From Propionibacterium acidifaciens DSM 21887 (GTDB lineage: Bacteria; Actinomycetota; Actinomycetes; Propionibacteriales; Propionibacteriaceae): DNA of 64,000 nucleotides. Of this stretch, positions 8,709 to 21,798 are shown one piece after another. The translations under genes were made by a program, and so were the position numbers. The notes beneath the pieces were generated by a model. That model saw only the letters and a list, made by a program, of their open reading frames with translations, was not told the DNA's origin and did not search any database. Each line of letters begins with the position of its first letter. Position 1 is the stretch's first letter. The DNA is taken from NCBI RefSeq assembly GCF_000426605.1, contig NZ_AUFR01000008.1, positions 62,001 through 126,000 of the forward strand. The letters are read 5' to 3'.

Positions 8709-9721
8709 CGTCCCCTCCTGTACACGACCAGGGAGAGCAGCACCGGCGCGCCGACGAAGGCCGTGACGACGCCCGCCTCGATCTCGTCCGGCCGGGTGAT
8801 GACGCGGCCTGCGATGTCGGCGGCGAGCACCAGGATCGGGCCGCCGACGATCGACAGCGGCAGCAGGCGGCGCTGGTCGGGACCGACGACGAGCCTCAGG
8901 ACGTGGGGGACGACCAGCCCGACGAAACCGATCGGCCCGGCCGCGGCGGTCGCCGCCCCGCACAGCAGGGTGATGGCCACCAGTGAGGCGGCCCGCACGA
9001 GGCCGAGCCGGGCGCCGAGGGCGGTGGCCTGCTCGTCGCCGAGGGCCAGGACGTTGAGACTGCGTCCGCAGGCCAGCGCGATGAGCAGACCGGCCGCGAT
9101 GAACGGGGTGGTCCAGGCGAACGTGGCCAGGTCGCGGTCGGCGAAGGACCCGAGAGTCCAGAACCGGTAGGAGTCGAAGGCCGCGGTGTCGTACATGGTG
9201 ACGGTGCCGGTCACCGCGTTGAGCGCCGCGGCGAGCGCGACACCGGCGAGGACCAGGCGCGCGTGTCCTGCGCCGGGTCGGCGCCTGGCCATCGTCTGGA
9301 CGAGGAGGGCGGCCGCCGCGGAGCCGATGAACGAGAACCAGACGTAGCCGGAGACCGCACTCACACCCCCGACGGCGATGGCCAGGACGACGGCGAAGGA
9401 GGCTCCCGCGTTGACGCCCAGGACACCGGGCTCGGCGAGCGGGTTGCGGGTGAGGGCCTGCATGACGACTCCGGCCGCGCCGAGGGCGGCGCCCACGACG
9501 ACGGCCACCACGGTACGGGGCAGCCGCAGCTGCCAGACGATGATCGAGGCGGCGCTGCGGTCGTGCGCGGCGAGCCCCTCCCACACCTGGGCGAGCGTGA
9601 GCTGGCGTGAGCCGATGGACATGCTGACGAACGCCAGCAGCACGATGACGGCGAGTCCGAACAGGACGCCAGCGGCTGTCCGGCAACGCTTTTCAGCTGA
9701 CAGCGCAGGGATCTGAGACAC
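8705..9721 (-). CDS. Iron-siderophore ABC transporter permease (FecCD family), first subunit
   Basis: A 338-residue membrane protein, partner of the permease at 7626. It carries LRLPRTVVAVVVGAALGAAG, RNPLAEPGVLGVNAGA and the cytoplasmic GPIGFVGLVVPHVLR segment that contacts the ATPase in this family. The GTG start at 9721 has no ribosome site but a TAGTCT box exactly 6 nt upstream, so translation is probably leaderless. It is transcribed away from the binding-protein gene across a 37-bp gap holding an iron box, so import genes on both strands should respond to iron together. Confidence 0.9.
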   Translation of the reverse strand: MSQIPALSAEKRCRTAAGVLFGLAVIVLLAFVSMSIGSRQLTLAQVWEGLAAHDRSAASIIVWQLRLPRTVVAVVVGAALGAAGVVMQALTRNPLAEPGVLGVNAGASFAVVLAIAVGGVSAVSGYVWFSFIGSAAAALLVQTMARRRPGAGHARLVLAGVALAAALNAVTGTVTMYDTAAFDSYRFWTLGSFADRDLATFAWTTPFIAAGLLIALACGRSLNVLALGDEQATALGARLGLVRAASLVAITLLCGAATAAAGPIGFVGLVVPHVLRLVVGPDQRRLLPLSIVGGPILVLAADIAGRVITRPDEIEAGVVTAFVGAPVLLSLVVYRRGR

Positions 9722-9727
9722 ACCGAG

Positions 9728-9759
9728 AGACTACTATCAGCAAGTTTAGGCTTACCTCA
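9728..9759. promoter_or_regulatory. Divergent promoters with DtxR/IdeR-type iron box
   Basis: CAAGTTTAGGCTTACCTCA (9741-9759) matches the actinobacterial iron-box consensus at about 14 of 19 positions by my alignment. It contains the -10 box TAGGCT of the binding-protein gene, 6 nt before that gene's ATG. The minus-strand permease promoter (TAGTCT, 9733-9728) is adjacent. Iron-loaded DtxR/IdeR bound here would block the plus-strand promoter and probably the minus one. Confidence 0.65.
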
Positions 9760-10790
9760 TGACTGCACGTATTCAGCGCCGCACGTTCAGCCTCGGCGCC
9801 CTCGCCGCGGCCGCCGCCCTCGCCGGCTGCTCCTCCGACAACTCAGGCTCATCCGGCTCCGGATCATCCGCCTCCTCGACCTCCGCGCCGGCCAGCTACC
9901 TCGTGCCCCGCAGCATGGCCGAGGGCATGGGCAGTGGCGCCGCCGACGGCGCCTGGCCGCGCACCGTCGCCCACCACAAGGGGGAGACGACGATCGAGAA
10001 CGAGCCGCAGCGGCTCGTCGTCATCTCGACCGGCCAGCTCGATGTCGCCCTCACCATGGGCATCGTGCCCGTCGGCTCCACCGGGGTCGACGGTTCCAAG
10101 ATGGTTCCGCAGTACCTCTACGACGCCTTCCCCGACAACGCGGCCGGGCTGGACGCCATCACCTATGTCGGGAGCCGCACCGAGCCGAGCATCGAGTCGA
10201 TCGCGAACCTCGACGCCGACCTCATCCTGGTGAACTCGGCCGGCAAGAACATCGACAGCCTCTACGAGAGCCTCACGGCGCTGGCGCCGACCGTCGTCAC
10301 GAAGGGCACCGGGCTGTACTGGAAGCAGGACTTCCAGCTCATCGCCGATGCCCTCGGCAGGCTCGGCCAGGCGCAGGACTGGCTGACGAGCTACCAGGAG
10401 GACGCCGCCGGCTGGGGCGCCGGCCTGTCGACCGTGCCGACCGTCTCGTTCCTCAACAAGACCTCCGACCGGACCCGCGTCTACGGCCTGGCCTCGTTCC
10501 CCGGTTCACTGGCCGAGGACGCCGGCCTGAGTCGCCCCGACAGCCAGCGCTTCGAGGACACCTCGCAGGACATCGACGACGAGAGCCTCGACCAGGCCGA
10601 CGCCGACTGGATCTTCTACGGCGTCCAGTCCGGCGACGGCAGCGAGGTGACCTCGCTGCCGCTGTGGGGCACCTTGGGCGCGGTGTCGAACGACCAGGCC
10701 GTGCAGGTCGACAACGACCCCTTCTACCTGAACGCCGGTCCCACCGCTGCCGCCACGGCGATGGCCGTGCTGAAGGAACACATCGGATGA
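9759..10790 (+). CDS. Iron-siderophore ABC transporter substrate-binding lipoprotein
   Basis: A 343-residue extracellular binding protein of the FecB/FhuD (helical-backbone) class. The N-terminus has twin arginines (QRRTFSLG), a hydrophobic stretch and the lipobox LAGC, so it is probably a lipid-anchored, possibly Tat-exported protein. A Ser/Gly-rich linker follows. Conserved features are RLVVISTGQLDVALTMGIVPVG near the start of the mature domain and a PSIESIANLDADLILVNSAG strand-helix. Translation is probably leaderless. The ATPase gene follows with an ATGA overlap, while both permeases lie on the opposite strand, so the transporter is split into two divergent transcripts. Confidence 0.88.
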   Translation: MTARIQRRTFSLGALAAAAALAGCSSDNSGSSGSGSSASSTSAPASYLVPRSMAEGMGSGAADGAWPRTVAHHKGETTIENEPQRLVVISTGQLDVALTMGIVPVGSTGVDGSKMVPQYLYDAFPDNAAGLDAITYVGSRTEPSIESIANLDADLILVNSAGKNIDSLYESLTALAPTVVTKGTGLYWKQDFQLIADALGRLGQAQDWLTSYQEDAAGWGAGLSTVPTVSFLNKTSDRTRVYGLASFPGSLAEDAGLSRPDSQRFEDTSQDIDDESLDQADADWIFYGVQSGDGSEVTSLPLWGTLGAVSNDQAVQVDNDPFYLNAGPTAAATAMAVLKEHIG

Positions 10791-11638
10791 GCCAGGTCCT
10801 GCGGGACGGCACACCCGGTTCGGGCCCGCAGGGCAGACCGCGGGCGACTCCCGGCCTCAGTGCGCGGGAGCTGGTGATGAGCTATCCGCACGGCGACCCG
10901 GTCATCGAGCACCTCGACGTGGACATCACCCCCGGCGCGTTCACCGTCATCCTCGGCCCCAACGCCTGCGGCAAGTCGACCCTGCTGCGCGCGCTGAGCA
11001 GGGTGCTCGCCCCCGCCGGCGGGCAGGTGCTGCTGGACGGGCGCGACGTGCACTCGTATTCGCCGAAGGCGCTGGCCCGGCGGGTCGGTTTCCTCGCCCA
11101 GTCCTCGCTGGCCCCGGACGGCATCACCGTGCGCGAGCTGGTGGCGCGCGGCCGCTACCCCCATCAGGGCCTGCTGCGGCCCTGGTCGGTCGAGGACGAG
11201 AAGCAGGTGCGCATCGCGATGGAACGCACCCATGTGGCCCCGCTGGCGAAGCGACCGGTGACGAATCTGTCGGGCGGCCAGCGCCAGCGGGTGTGGATCG
11301 CCATGGCCCTCGCCCAGCAGACCGACGTCCTGCTCCTCGACGAACCGACCACCTATCTCGATCTGGCCCACCAGGTGGACGTCCTCGACCTGTGCCGCGA
11401 GCTCAACCGCGAACTGGGGACGACGATCGTCGCCGTGCTGCACGATCTCAACCAGGCCTGCCGCTACGCCGACGAGATCATCGCCATGCGCGACGGCACG
11501 ATCCTGGCGAGCGGCGCACCGGCCGATGTCGTCACGCCCGAGCTGGTGGAGCAGGCCTATGGGCTGCCGGTCAGCGTCCTCACCGACCCGATCACCGGCA
11601 CCCCCCTCGTACTGCCGCAGGCGCCGCGCCGGAGCTGA
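10787..11638 (+). CDS. Iron-siderophore ABC transporter ATP-binding protein
   Basis: A 283-residue FecE/FepC-type ATPase energising the FecCD permeases on the cytoplasmic face. Walker A GPNACGKST, Q-loop LAQSS, signature LSGGQRQR, Walker B VLLLDEPT, D-loop and switch His in AVLHDLNQA are all intact. HDLNQACRYADEI is typical of siderophore and cobalamin importers. The start codon overlaps the stop of the binding-protein gene. The last 20 residues are Pro/Arg-rich and non-essential looking. Confidence 0.92.
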   Translation: MSQVLRDGTPGSGPQGRPRATPGLSARELVMSYPHGDPVIEHLDVDITPGAFTVILGPNACGKSTLLRALSRVLAPAGGQVLLDGRDVHSYSPKALARRVGFLAQSSLAPDGITVRELVARGRYPHQGLLRPWSVEDEKQVRIAMERTHVAPLAKRPVTNLSGGQRQRVWIAMALAQQTDVLLLDEPTTYLDLAHQVDVLDLCRELNRELGTTIVAVLHDLNQACRYADEIIAMRDGTILASGAPADVVTPELVEQAYGLPVSVLTDPITGTPLVLPQAPRRS

Positions 11639-11722
11639 CCGGAGCACCCGGAGCCGGCCCCGACCCGATCGACCCGCACCCACTCGGAACCGCCCAGCCC
11701 CGGCCGAGAGACCCGCCGGAAG

Positions 11723-11798
11723 CTACACTGCACAGCTATTGAACAATGTTCAGCCCTGTGCTACACTGCACAGCTATTGAACAATGTTCAGCCCTGTG
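11723..11798. repeat. Perfect tandem duplication, 2 x 38 bp
   Basis: The units at 11723-11760 and 11761-11798 are identical. Each contains a CTACACT -10-like element and the palindrome TGAACA-A-TGTTCA. Confidence 0.95.
11739..11790 (+). promoter_or_regulatory. Promoter with two operators ahead of the acyl-CoA ligase/thiolase operon
   Basis: TTGAAC (11739-11744), a 17-nt spacer and TACACT (11762-11767) form a promoter assembled across the junction of the two 38-bp repeats. Palindromic operators TGAACAATGTTCA lie at 11740-11752, over the -35, and at 11778-11790, just after the predicted start. This geometry suits strong repression by a dimeric TetR/FadR-like regulator, which is not identified. 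Confidence 0.6.
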
Positions 11799-11826
11799 AG
11801 GGTGCTTGTCTGGGAGAGCTGATCGC

Positions 11827-12786
11827 ATGAGGACCGTACGACTCGACGTCCCCGAGCCGACCACCGCATTCTGGCGTGCCCACCGCGAGGGAACACCGAT
11901 CGCTCTGCGCACCTCCGGCACCACCGGTGCGGCGCGCACGATCGTGCGCAGCACGTGCTCGTGGACCCGCTCCTTCGCGCCGTTGATCGAGCGCACGGGG
12001 CTTCATGCCGGCGACAGGATGTGGATACCCGGGCCCCTCGACTCGACGATGAACCTCTTCTCGGCCTGCCTGTGCGAGTACGCCGGGGCCGTCTGGGACT
12101 CTCGGCCCGAGGGCGCGAGCTGGGCGACGCTGACCCCGTCCTGGCTGGCCAGGGCGCTCGACAGCCACGCGCCGATGAAGGCTCTCGTCGCCGGGGACGG
12201 GTTGTCCCGGGCGCTCTGGCAGCGGGCCACCGCTCTTGGCTGGGACGTGGTGCACTATTACGGCGCCGCGGAGCTCTCGCTCGTCGCACTCGGCCGGCAT
12301 GCGCAGGACCTGCGCCCCTTCGAGGCCGTGGAGATCGACACCGCCGACGACCGCATCTGGGTGCGCTCTCCCTGGCTGGCCGACGGTTGTCCCGCCCCGG
12401 GGGAGCCGGGCGCGCTCCGGCGGCGCGCGGACGGTTTCGTCACCGTGGGCGACCGCGGCAGGCTCGACAACGGGCTGCTCCAGGTGTGGGGCAGGGCCGG
12501 GGCGATCACGACCGCCGGGGCGACCGTCGAGCTGGCGCCGCTGCGGGCCAGGCTCGCCGCACATGCCCACGGCGAGGTGGTGCTGCTCGGTCTTCCGCAC
12601 CCCGAGCTGGGACAGGTACTGGCCGCGGTCACGACCAGCCACGACGACCTGCGCCACGTCAGGGGCTGGGCCCGCCGGAATCTGTCCGGCCCGCAGCGGC
12701 CTCGCGTCTGGCGGGTCGTCCCCCGCCTGCCCAGGACGGCGACCGGGAAGATCGACCTGCACCGGCTGGCCGAGGGGCTGCGATGA
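11827..12786 (+). CDS. Short AMP-binding acyl-CoA ligase-like protein
   Basis: A 319-residue member of the adenylate-forming (ANL) superfamily, which activates carboxylic acids as acyl-AMP and then acyl-CoA. The P-loop RTSGTTGAARTIVRS is at residues 28-42, an adenine-binding YYGAAELS follows, then VGDRGRLDNG around the hinge Asp, and the C-terminal PRTATGKIDLHRL contains the adenylation Lys. ANL enzymes are usually 450-550 residues; here the part before the P-loop is nearly absent, as in compact MenE-like proteins. Start ATG 11827 has GGGAGAG upstream. The thiolase gene follows with an ATGA overlap, so the two probably act on one acyl substrate. Confidence 0.7.
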   Translation: MRTVRLDVPEPTTAFWRAHREGTPIALRTSGTTGAARTIVRSTCSWTRSFAPLIERTGLHAGDRMWIPGPLDSTMNLFSACLCEYAGAVWDSRPEGASWATLTPSWLARALDSHAPMKALVAGDGLSRALWQRATALGWDVVHYYGAAELSLVALGRHAQDLRPFEAVEIDTADDRIWVRSPWLADGCPAPGEPGALRRRADGFVTVGDRGRLDNGLLQVWGRAGAITTAGATVELAPLRARLAAHAHGEVVLLGLPHPELGQVLAAVTTSHDDLRHVRGWARRNLSGPQRPRVWRVVPRLPRTATGKIDLHRLAEGLR

Positions 12787-14051
12787 GCGTCTACGTCGTC
12801 GACGCCCGGCGCACCGCGATCGGCTCGGCCCGCGGCATGTGGCGCACCATGAGCACCACCGACCTGGCCGCCCCCGTGCTCGCCGAGCTGGTGCGATCCT
12901 GCCCCGCGCCCGAACTGATCCGGCAGATCGTCCTGGGCACTGTGCGGGGCCCCGGCGGCAATGTCGCCCGGGTCGCCGCCCTCGCAGCCGGCCTGGACGG
13001 GACACCGGCACTGAGCGTCGACCGTCAGTGCGGCTCGGGGCTGGCCGCCGTCGAGGTGGGCCACCACTGGCTGACGGCCGAGCCCGGATACGTCATCGCA
13101 GGAGGCGTCCAGGCCGTCTCGACCGAGCCGCTGACCTACTGGCCACCGGCCGGTGGAGGACCTGCCCAGCGCTACGAGCGGGCGCCCTTCTCCCCGCCGG
13201 GCTGGCCGGACCCCGAGATGGGTGAGGCGGCCGATGCGCTGGCCGCCGAGCGCGGTATCGGCCGACAACGTCAGGATGCCTACGCGGTGGACTCCCACCG
13301 GCGGGCCCTTGCGGCACAGGAGGCCGGGCTGTTCACCGCCGAGATCCTTCCCATCAGCGGCAGGGACCGCGACGAACGGCCCCGGTCCGGCTTCAGCATC
13401 GAGCGGCTGGCCCGTTTCCGGCCCATCTTCCGCAGCGACGGCACCGTCACAGCCGCGAACTCGTGCGGCATCAACGACGGGGCGGCCGCCGTGCTCATGG
13501 CCGACGAGGACACCTGGGCTCGGCACCGGAGCCCGGGGCTGCGCATCCTGGCACTCTGCTCGGCCACCTGCGACCCGGCCCGCCCCGGCTGGGGAATCGT
13601 CCCGGCCTGCCGGCTCGCCCTCGAGCGCAGCGGCATCGCCCCCGACCAGCTCGACGTCATCGAGTTCAACGAGGCCTTCGCCGGGCAGGTACTCGCCTGC
13701 CTTGACGCCCTGGGCATCGATCAGGGACGCAACTGCCCGCAGGGCGGCGCGATCGCACTGGGGCATCCCTGGGCCGCATCCGGAGCGATCCTGCTGACCC
13801 GGTTGTTCAGTCAGCTGGTCCGCCAGGGCCGGGGACGATACGGCCTGGCGGCCATCGCGATCGGGGGCGGTCAGGGCACGGCCGTGGTCGTCGAGACGGC
13901 GCGCTGGACAGCTGCCCGCCAGCGCCCGGGGCAACGGCCGGCCCGTGCCGCCACGGCCCCGGCTGGGCAGCAACCGGCGCACCGGGCGGATCGCCGCGCA
14001 CGGGCCGTCGGCGGAGCCGCGCCCTTGACGTCCGTCCGGATGGGCAGGTGA
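12783..14051 (+). CDS. Thiolase-family protein lacking the second catalytic cysteine
   Basis: A 422-residue protein of the acetyl-CoA acetyltransferase/3-ketoacyl-CoA thiolase family. The nucleophilic Cys83 is present (DRQCGSGLAAVE), as are NEAFAGQ and the catalytic His328 in GGAIALGHPWAASG. The normally invariant second cysteine of CxGGGQG is replaced: the sequence is AIGGGQG with Ala359. The loss of the general base suggests altered chemistry or weak activity. The C-terminus after residue 375 is an Arg/Ala/Gln-rich tail not typical of the family. It is co-transcribed with the ligase at 11827. Confidence 0.8.
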   Translation: MSVYVVDARRTAIGSARGMWRTMSTTDLAAPVLAELVRSCPAPELIRQIVLGTVRGPGGNVARVAALAAGLDGTPALSVDRQCGSGLAAVEVGHHWLTAEPGYVIAGGVQAVSTEPLTYWPPAGGGPAQRYERAPFSPPGWPDPEMGEAADALAAERGIGRQRQDAYAVDSHRRALAAQEAGLFTAEILPISGRDRDERPRSGFSIERLARFRPIFRSDGTVTAANSCGINDGAAAVLMADEDTWARHRSPGLRILALCSATCDPARPGWGIVPACRLALERSGIAPDQLDVIEFNEAFAGQVLACLDALGIDQGRNCPQGGAIALGHPWAASGAILLTRLFSQLVRQGRGRYGLAAIAIGGGQGTAVVVETARWTAARQRPGQRPARAATAPAGQQPAHRADRRARAVGGAAPLTSVRMGR

Positions 14052-14088
14052 CCGGGCACGCGGCCCGGCACCGCCAGAACCCGCATGA

Positions 14089-14133
14089 CGTGCGGCCCGG
14101 CCCCCTCCCATCGCACAGGGGCCGGGCCGCACG
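14089..14133. terminator. Strong hairpin between thiolase and sugar permease genes
   Basis: GTGCGGCCCGGCCCC (14090-14104) pairs perfectly with GGGGCCGGGCCGCAC (14118-14132) across a 13-nt loop and is followed by GGGTCCTTGTCT. It lies between convergent genes and probably terminates both. Confidence 0.7.
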
Positions 14134-14143
14134 GGTCCTTGTC

Positions 14144-15532
14144 TCAGGCCGGCGCGGCCTCCGGGTCGGCCGCGGCGGCCCGCAGACGCTCGTTGGCTCT
14201 CTCGACGTCGAGCCTCCACAGCAGGAACAGGATGATCGCATTGGCGATGGCCGGGATCCACAGGTACATGAAGTAGAGCATGGCGATCACCGAGTGCGCC
14301 TGCGCCTCGGCGTTGGCGACGTAGCCGCTGGACGACAGCAACCAGCCGGCCAGCGCCGTGCCCAGACCACCGCCGACCTTCACCCCGAGTGAGGTGCACG
14401 AGAACATGAGGCCGTCGATACGTTTGCCGAACCGCAGGAAGGTGTTCTCGGAGGCCTCGGCGATGAGCGCGTTGAGCGTGCCCTGCAGCGGGCTCATGCC
14501 GAGGGAGGCGACGCCCGAGAAGAACATCATGAGCGGGACATTGCCCAGGTAGGCGGCGCCCGCCACCCCCAGCCGTCCGAGGACGGCGATGATGTAGCCG
14601 ACGATGTTCACCTTGTACATGCCACCGAACTTCGCCACGACCGCGGGCGCGAAGAGCAGCCCGACGATGAGCGGGATGTTGATGGCCCATGCGAAGGGGC
14701 CCAGGAGGTTGGCATTGCCCAGGATGTACGTCATGAAGTAGATGCCCATGTTGAGGGTCGCGGTGAACATCTGGGTCATGATGAAGATGACGAGGATGAC
14801 CAGGTAGTACTTGTTGTGTGCCAGCAGCTTGAAGGACTCGGCGACCGAGACCTTCTCGGCCTGCCGGGCGGCCTCGGCGTCGTCGATCTCGGTGAGTTCC
14901 TCGGGCGAGAGCTCCTTGACCGACAGCACGGAGATCGTGTTCACCGCCAGGCCGACGAGAGCGTAGATGATGGCGATGGTCCGCCAGCCCTCCGCGCCTC
15001 CGCCGAGCATCTTGACACCCTCGACGGTGATCGTCTGGATGGTCAGGCTGGTGCCGAAGGCGAACATGAACCGGATCGAGCCCATCTGGACGCGTTCGGA
15101 GCTGTTCTTGGTGATGAGCGCCGTCAGTGTGGAATAGGCGATGTTGTTCGCGGTGTAGAAGACGGCATTGAGCAGCGTGTAGGCGATGAAGAACCAGGCG
15201 TACTTGGCGGTGTCGCCCAGGCTCACCGGGATCGCGAAGATGGCGATGATCATCGCGGCACAGCCGAAGAAGGCCCACAGCATCCACGGGCGGGCCTTGC
15301 CCATCCTGGTCTGGGTCTTGTCGAGGAGCGTGCCGAAGACGAAGTCCGAGAAGCCGTCGAACAGCTTCGAGACCATCATCAGCGTGCCGACGACGCCCGC
15401 GTTGAGACCGACCGTGTCGGTCAGGTAGATCATGACGAACGCCGACAGGAGGGCGTACACGACGTTCCCGGCGACGTCGCCGGATCCGTAGCCGACCTTG
15501 TTGTACCACCTCAGGTACTTCTTCTCTGGCAT
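14144..15532 (-). CDS. GPH-family sugar:cation symporter, probable lactose/galactoside permease
   Basis: A 462-residue membrane protein with about twelve hydrophobic spans of the glycoside-pentoside-hexuronide:cation symporter family. Family features are YGSGDVAGNVVYALLSAFVM at the N-terminus, KLFDGFSDFVFGTLLDKTQT in the loop between helices 2 and 3, and RMGKARPWMLW. The C-terminal tail is short and there is no IIA domain. It lies 40 nt downstream of lacZ on the same strand, so it probably imports the beta-galactoside hydrolysed by that enzyme under LacI control. A GGAGAAAGG ribosome site precedes the ATG at 15532. Confidence 0.85.
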   Translation of the reverse strand: MPEKKYLRWYNKVGYGSGDVAGNVVYALLSAFVMIYLTDTVGLNAGVVGTLMMVSKLFDGFSDFVFGTLLDKTQTRMGKARPWMLWAFFGCAAMIIAIFAIPVSLGDTAKYAWFFIAYTLLNAVFYTANNIAYSTLTALITKNSSERVQMGSIRFMFAFGTSLTIQTITVEGVKMLGGGAEGWRTIAIIYALVGLAVNTISVLSVKELSPEELTEIDDAEAARQAEKVSVAESFKLLAHNKYYLVILVIFIMTQMFTATLNMGIYFMTYILGNANLLGPFAWAINIPLIVGLLFAPAVVAKFGGMYKVNIVGYIIAVLGRLGVAGAAYLGNVPLMMFFSGVASLGMSPLQGTLNALIAEASENTFLRFGKRIDGLMFSCTSLGVKVGGGLGTALAGWLLSSSGYVANAEAQAHSVIAMLYFMYLWIPAIANAIILFLLWRLDVERANERLRAAAADPEAAPA

Positions 15533-15572
15533 GAGTTCACCTTTCTCCAGGGAACGAGTGGTTGGCGGGTGG

Positions 15573-19917
<4,345 letters not shown>

Positions 19918-19955
19918 CGCGTCGGCCCTCTTGAGAACCGGACGGGACCATGACG

Positions 19956-19972
19956 GCGGGCGACCGGCCCGC
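19956..19972. terminator. Small GC hairpin between lacI and the next gene
   Basis: GCGGGC-N5-GCCCGC between convergent genes, ending 3 nt before the stop codon of the minus-strand gene. There is no T-run, so it is weak support for a terminator. Confidence 0.3.
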
Positions 19973-19974
19973 GG

Positions 19975-20412
19975 TCAGAAATCGGCGTCGACCCGCGTGG
20001 CGCCGAGGGCGTAGAAGGTGGCCTCCAGGACACCGACCGGGCAGGGCTGCTCGGACAGGACGATGCTCACCCAGCCGCGGTCCTCGTCCACGACGTCGGC
20101 GTCCCACCAGCGCCAGGGACGCTCCCCCGGGTCGGCCCAGGGCAGCCAGGCGTCGACGTCCCAGATCCTGTCGGAACCGGCCGGGCGACGCCGGCAGGCC
20201 CTGCGGAACCAGCCCGGCAGGGTGGCCCTGGCCCTGCCGTCGGTGAAGGCCTCGTGGTCGAGGCCAGCCACCGTCAACCAGACCTGCCGAGCGCCGTCGA
20301 TGACGTCCTTGGCCAGGCCCGGGGCGACGACGTCGATGCGGCCGAGACCGACCCCGCCGGGCTGTTCACCGGCGTCGGGACCGGACCTGAGCCGTGACAG
20401 CTCCGTGGACAT
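19975..20412 (-). CDS. Hypothetical protein, 145 aa
   Basis: I do not recognise this protein. It begins MSTELSRLRSGPDAGEQPGG and contains a Trp-rich middle (DVDAWLPWADPGERPWRWWD) and VSIVLSEQPCPVG near the end. There is no signal peptide, membrane span or obvious catalytic motif; it looks like a small soluble actinobacterial protein. The start at 20412 is supported by GGGAGGT 6 nt upstream and by codon usage typical of the region. It is convergent with lacI and divergent from the AAA ATPase remnant. Confidence 0.6.
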   Translation of the reverse strand: MSTELSRLRSGPDAGEQPGGVGLGRIDVVAPGLAKDVIDGARQVWLTVAGLDHEAFTDGRARATLPGWFRRACRRRPAGSDRIWDVDAWLPWADPGERPWRWWDADVVDEDRGWVSIVLSEQPCPVGVLEATFYALGATRVDADF

Positions 20413-20576
20413 GGCAGACCTCCCGCGGGCAGGGGATGCGGTGAACCCATCATCGCGCACGACCCGACCGGCCCGCTCCCCCGGCCCCGAACTGTCAGCC
20501 CATCGACTGGCTTATGGCTCGGGCCCACTTCGCTCAACGCCTGTCCACATCTCAAGCCAGCAACTAGACTCGACAC

Positions 20577-21730
20577 ATGAGTGCAAGATTGGGACGCCTT
20601 GTCGTGGAGGGGTTCAGATCGATCCGCCAGCTTGAGCTGGATCTCACCTCAGACGTCACCGTGCTCATCGGGGCCAACGGCTCAGGGAAATCGAATCTGG
20701 TGAGCGCCTTGGAACTGGTCTCACGCATCTGGGACGGCAGTTTCCATGAATACCTGAAACAGCGCGGAGGAGTCGGCAACCTACTCTTCGAGAACTACGA
20801 AGAAACCGCCGAGCACATCTTCGTCGAACTCCTATCGGAGTTCGACGAACAGGACCATCGGAACGGCTATCGCGTAGAAATATCTGCCATCCCGATACAG
20901 GTTTTCAACTCAGAAGTAGTAGCAGAACTGCACGAATGGCTGCTCTTCCAAGCCGGCCGCGAGTGGCAACGCCCCTATGACGAAGACTTGGGACTCAGCC
21001 TGCAGAGCAAAGTCCGACACATCGTCGAATCGGAAACTGCTGGAAAACGACTCCATAATTTCGCCACCTACGTTCGCCCCATCCTTGAAGGATGTCGAGT
21101 CTTCCATTTCGATGATGTCTCCAGCAACGCGCCAGTCAAAAGCAGGCCACGGGCCGGCGACAACTTGAGCCTGCACTCGGACGCCGCGAACATTGCCGTC
21201 TACCTCTACCGGGTCCAAACCGAACACCCTGAGCACTACCTGAGGATTGTTTCCGCCATTCGACATGTCACTCCTTTCTTCGATGATTTCGTTCTCCTGC
21301 CAGATACTTCAGTTTTATCGAGCTGCGCTGGAGACAACGGGGACTGGATCGCGTTTTCACAATCCATGAGGCCAGTGATGGCACGCTGCGCTTCATCTGC
21401 TTGGCCACCTTGTTACTCGGACCCGATCTTCCGGCAACCGTGGTTCTGGACGAACCGGAGCTCGGACTTCACCCGGCAGCGATCGGCCTGCTCGCCGAGA
21501 TGGCCCGCATCGCCGGCCGCAATGGCCACAAGGTCATCCTGGCCACTCAGTCCGTGCCTTTGGTCTCCCATTTCGAGCTGGGCGAGATCGTCGTTCTGAA
21601 CCGGGTCAATGGCGCCACCGAGGCAGCATGGGAAGCACGGCGGGCAAGCAGCCGAGTCCACCCGCCCCGAACGAGAGCGTTTCTGCACACGAGAGGTGCC
21701 GCAACGGATCGTTGCGTCCATTCCAGTGAG
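20577..21730 (+). pseudogene. AAA-family (SMC/RecF-like) ATPase broken by frameshifts
   Basis: The 5' part encodes a typical AAA_21-like ATPase N-terminus: VVEGFRSIRQLELDLTSDVT, then Walker A GANGSGKSNL (about residues 32-41). After about codon 245 the frame is lost near 21300-21315. The homologous continuation reads in another frame: FIELRWRQRGLDRVFTIHEA, then the signature/Walker B TVVLDEPELGLHPAAIG and the switch region VILATQSVPLVSHF. A third frame near 21650 gives AESTRPERERF, which resembles the family C-terminus, so at least two frameshifts exist. Single-gene overcoming-lysogeny-like ATPases of unknown role belong to this family. The start is leaderless (TAGACT 6 nt before ATG). GC is lower than in the surroundings, suggesting acquisition. 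Confidence 0.75.
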
Positions 21731-21798
21731 GATTGGCGGTCGATCGGCGGCCTGCTGGCTACCGTTGTCACAGACCCGAGGAACAGGAGGCGAGTGAC

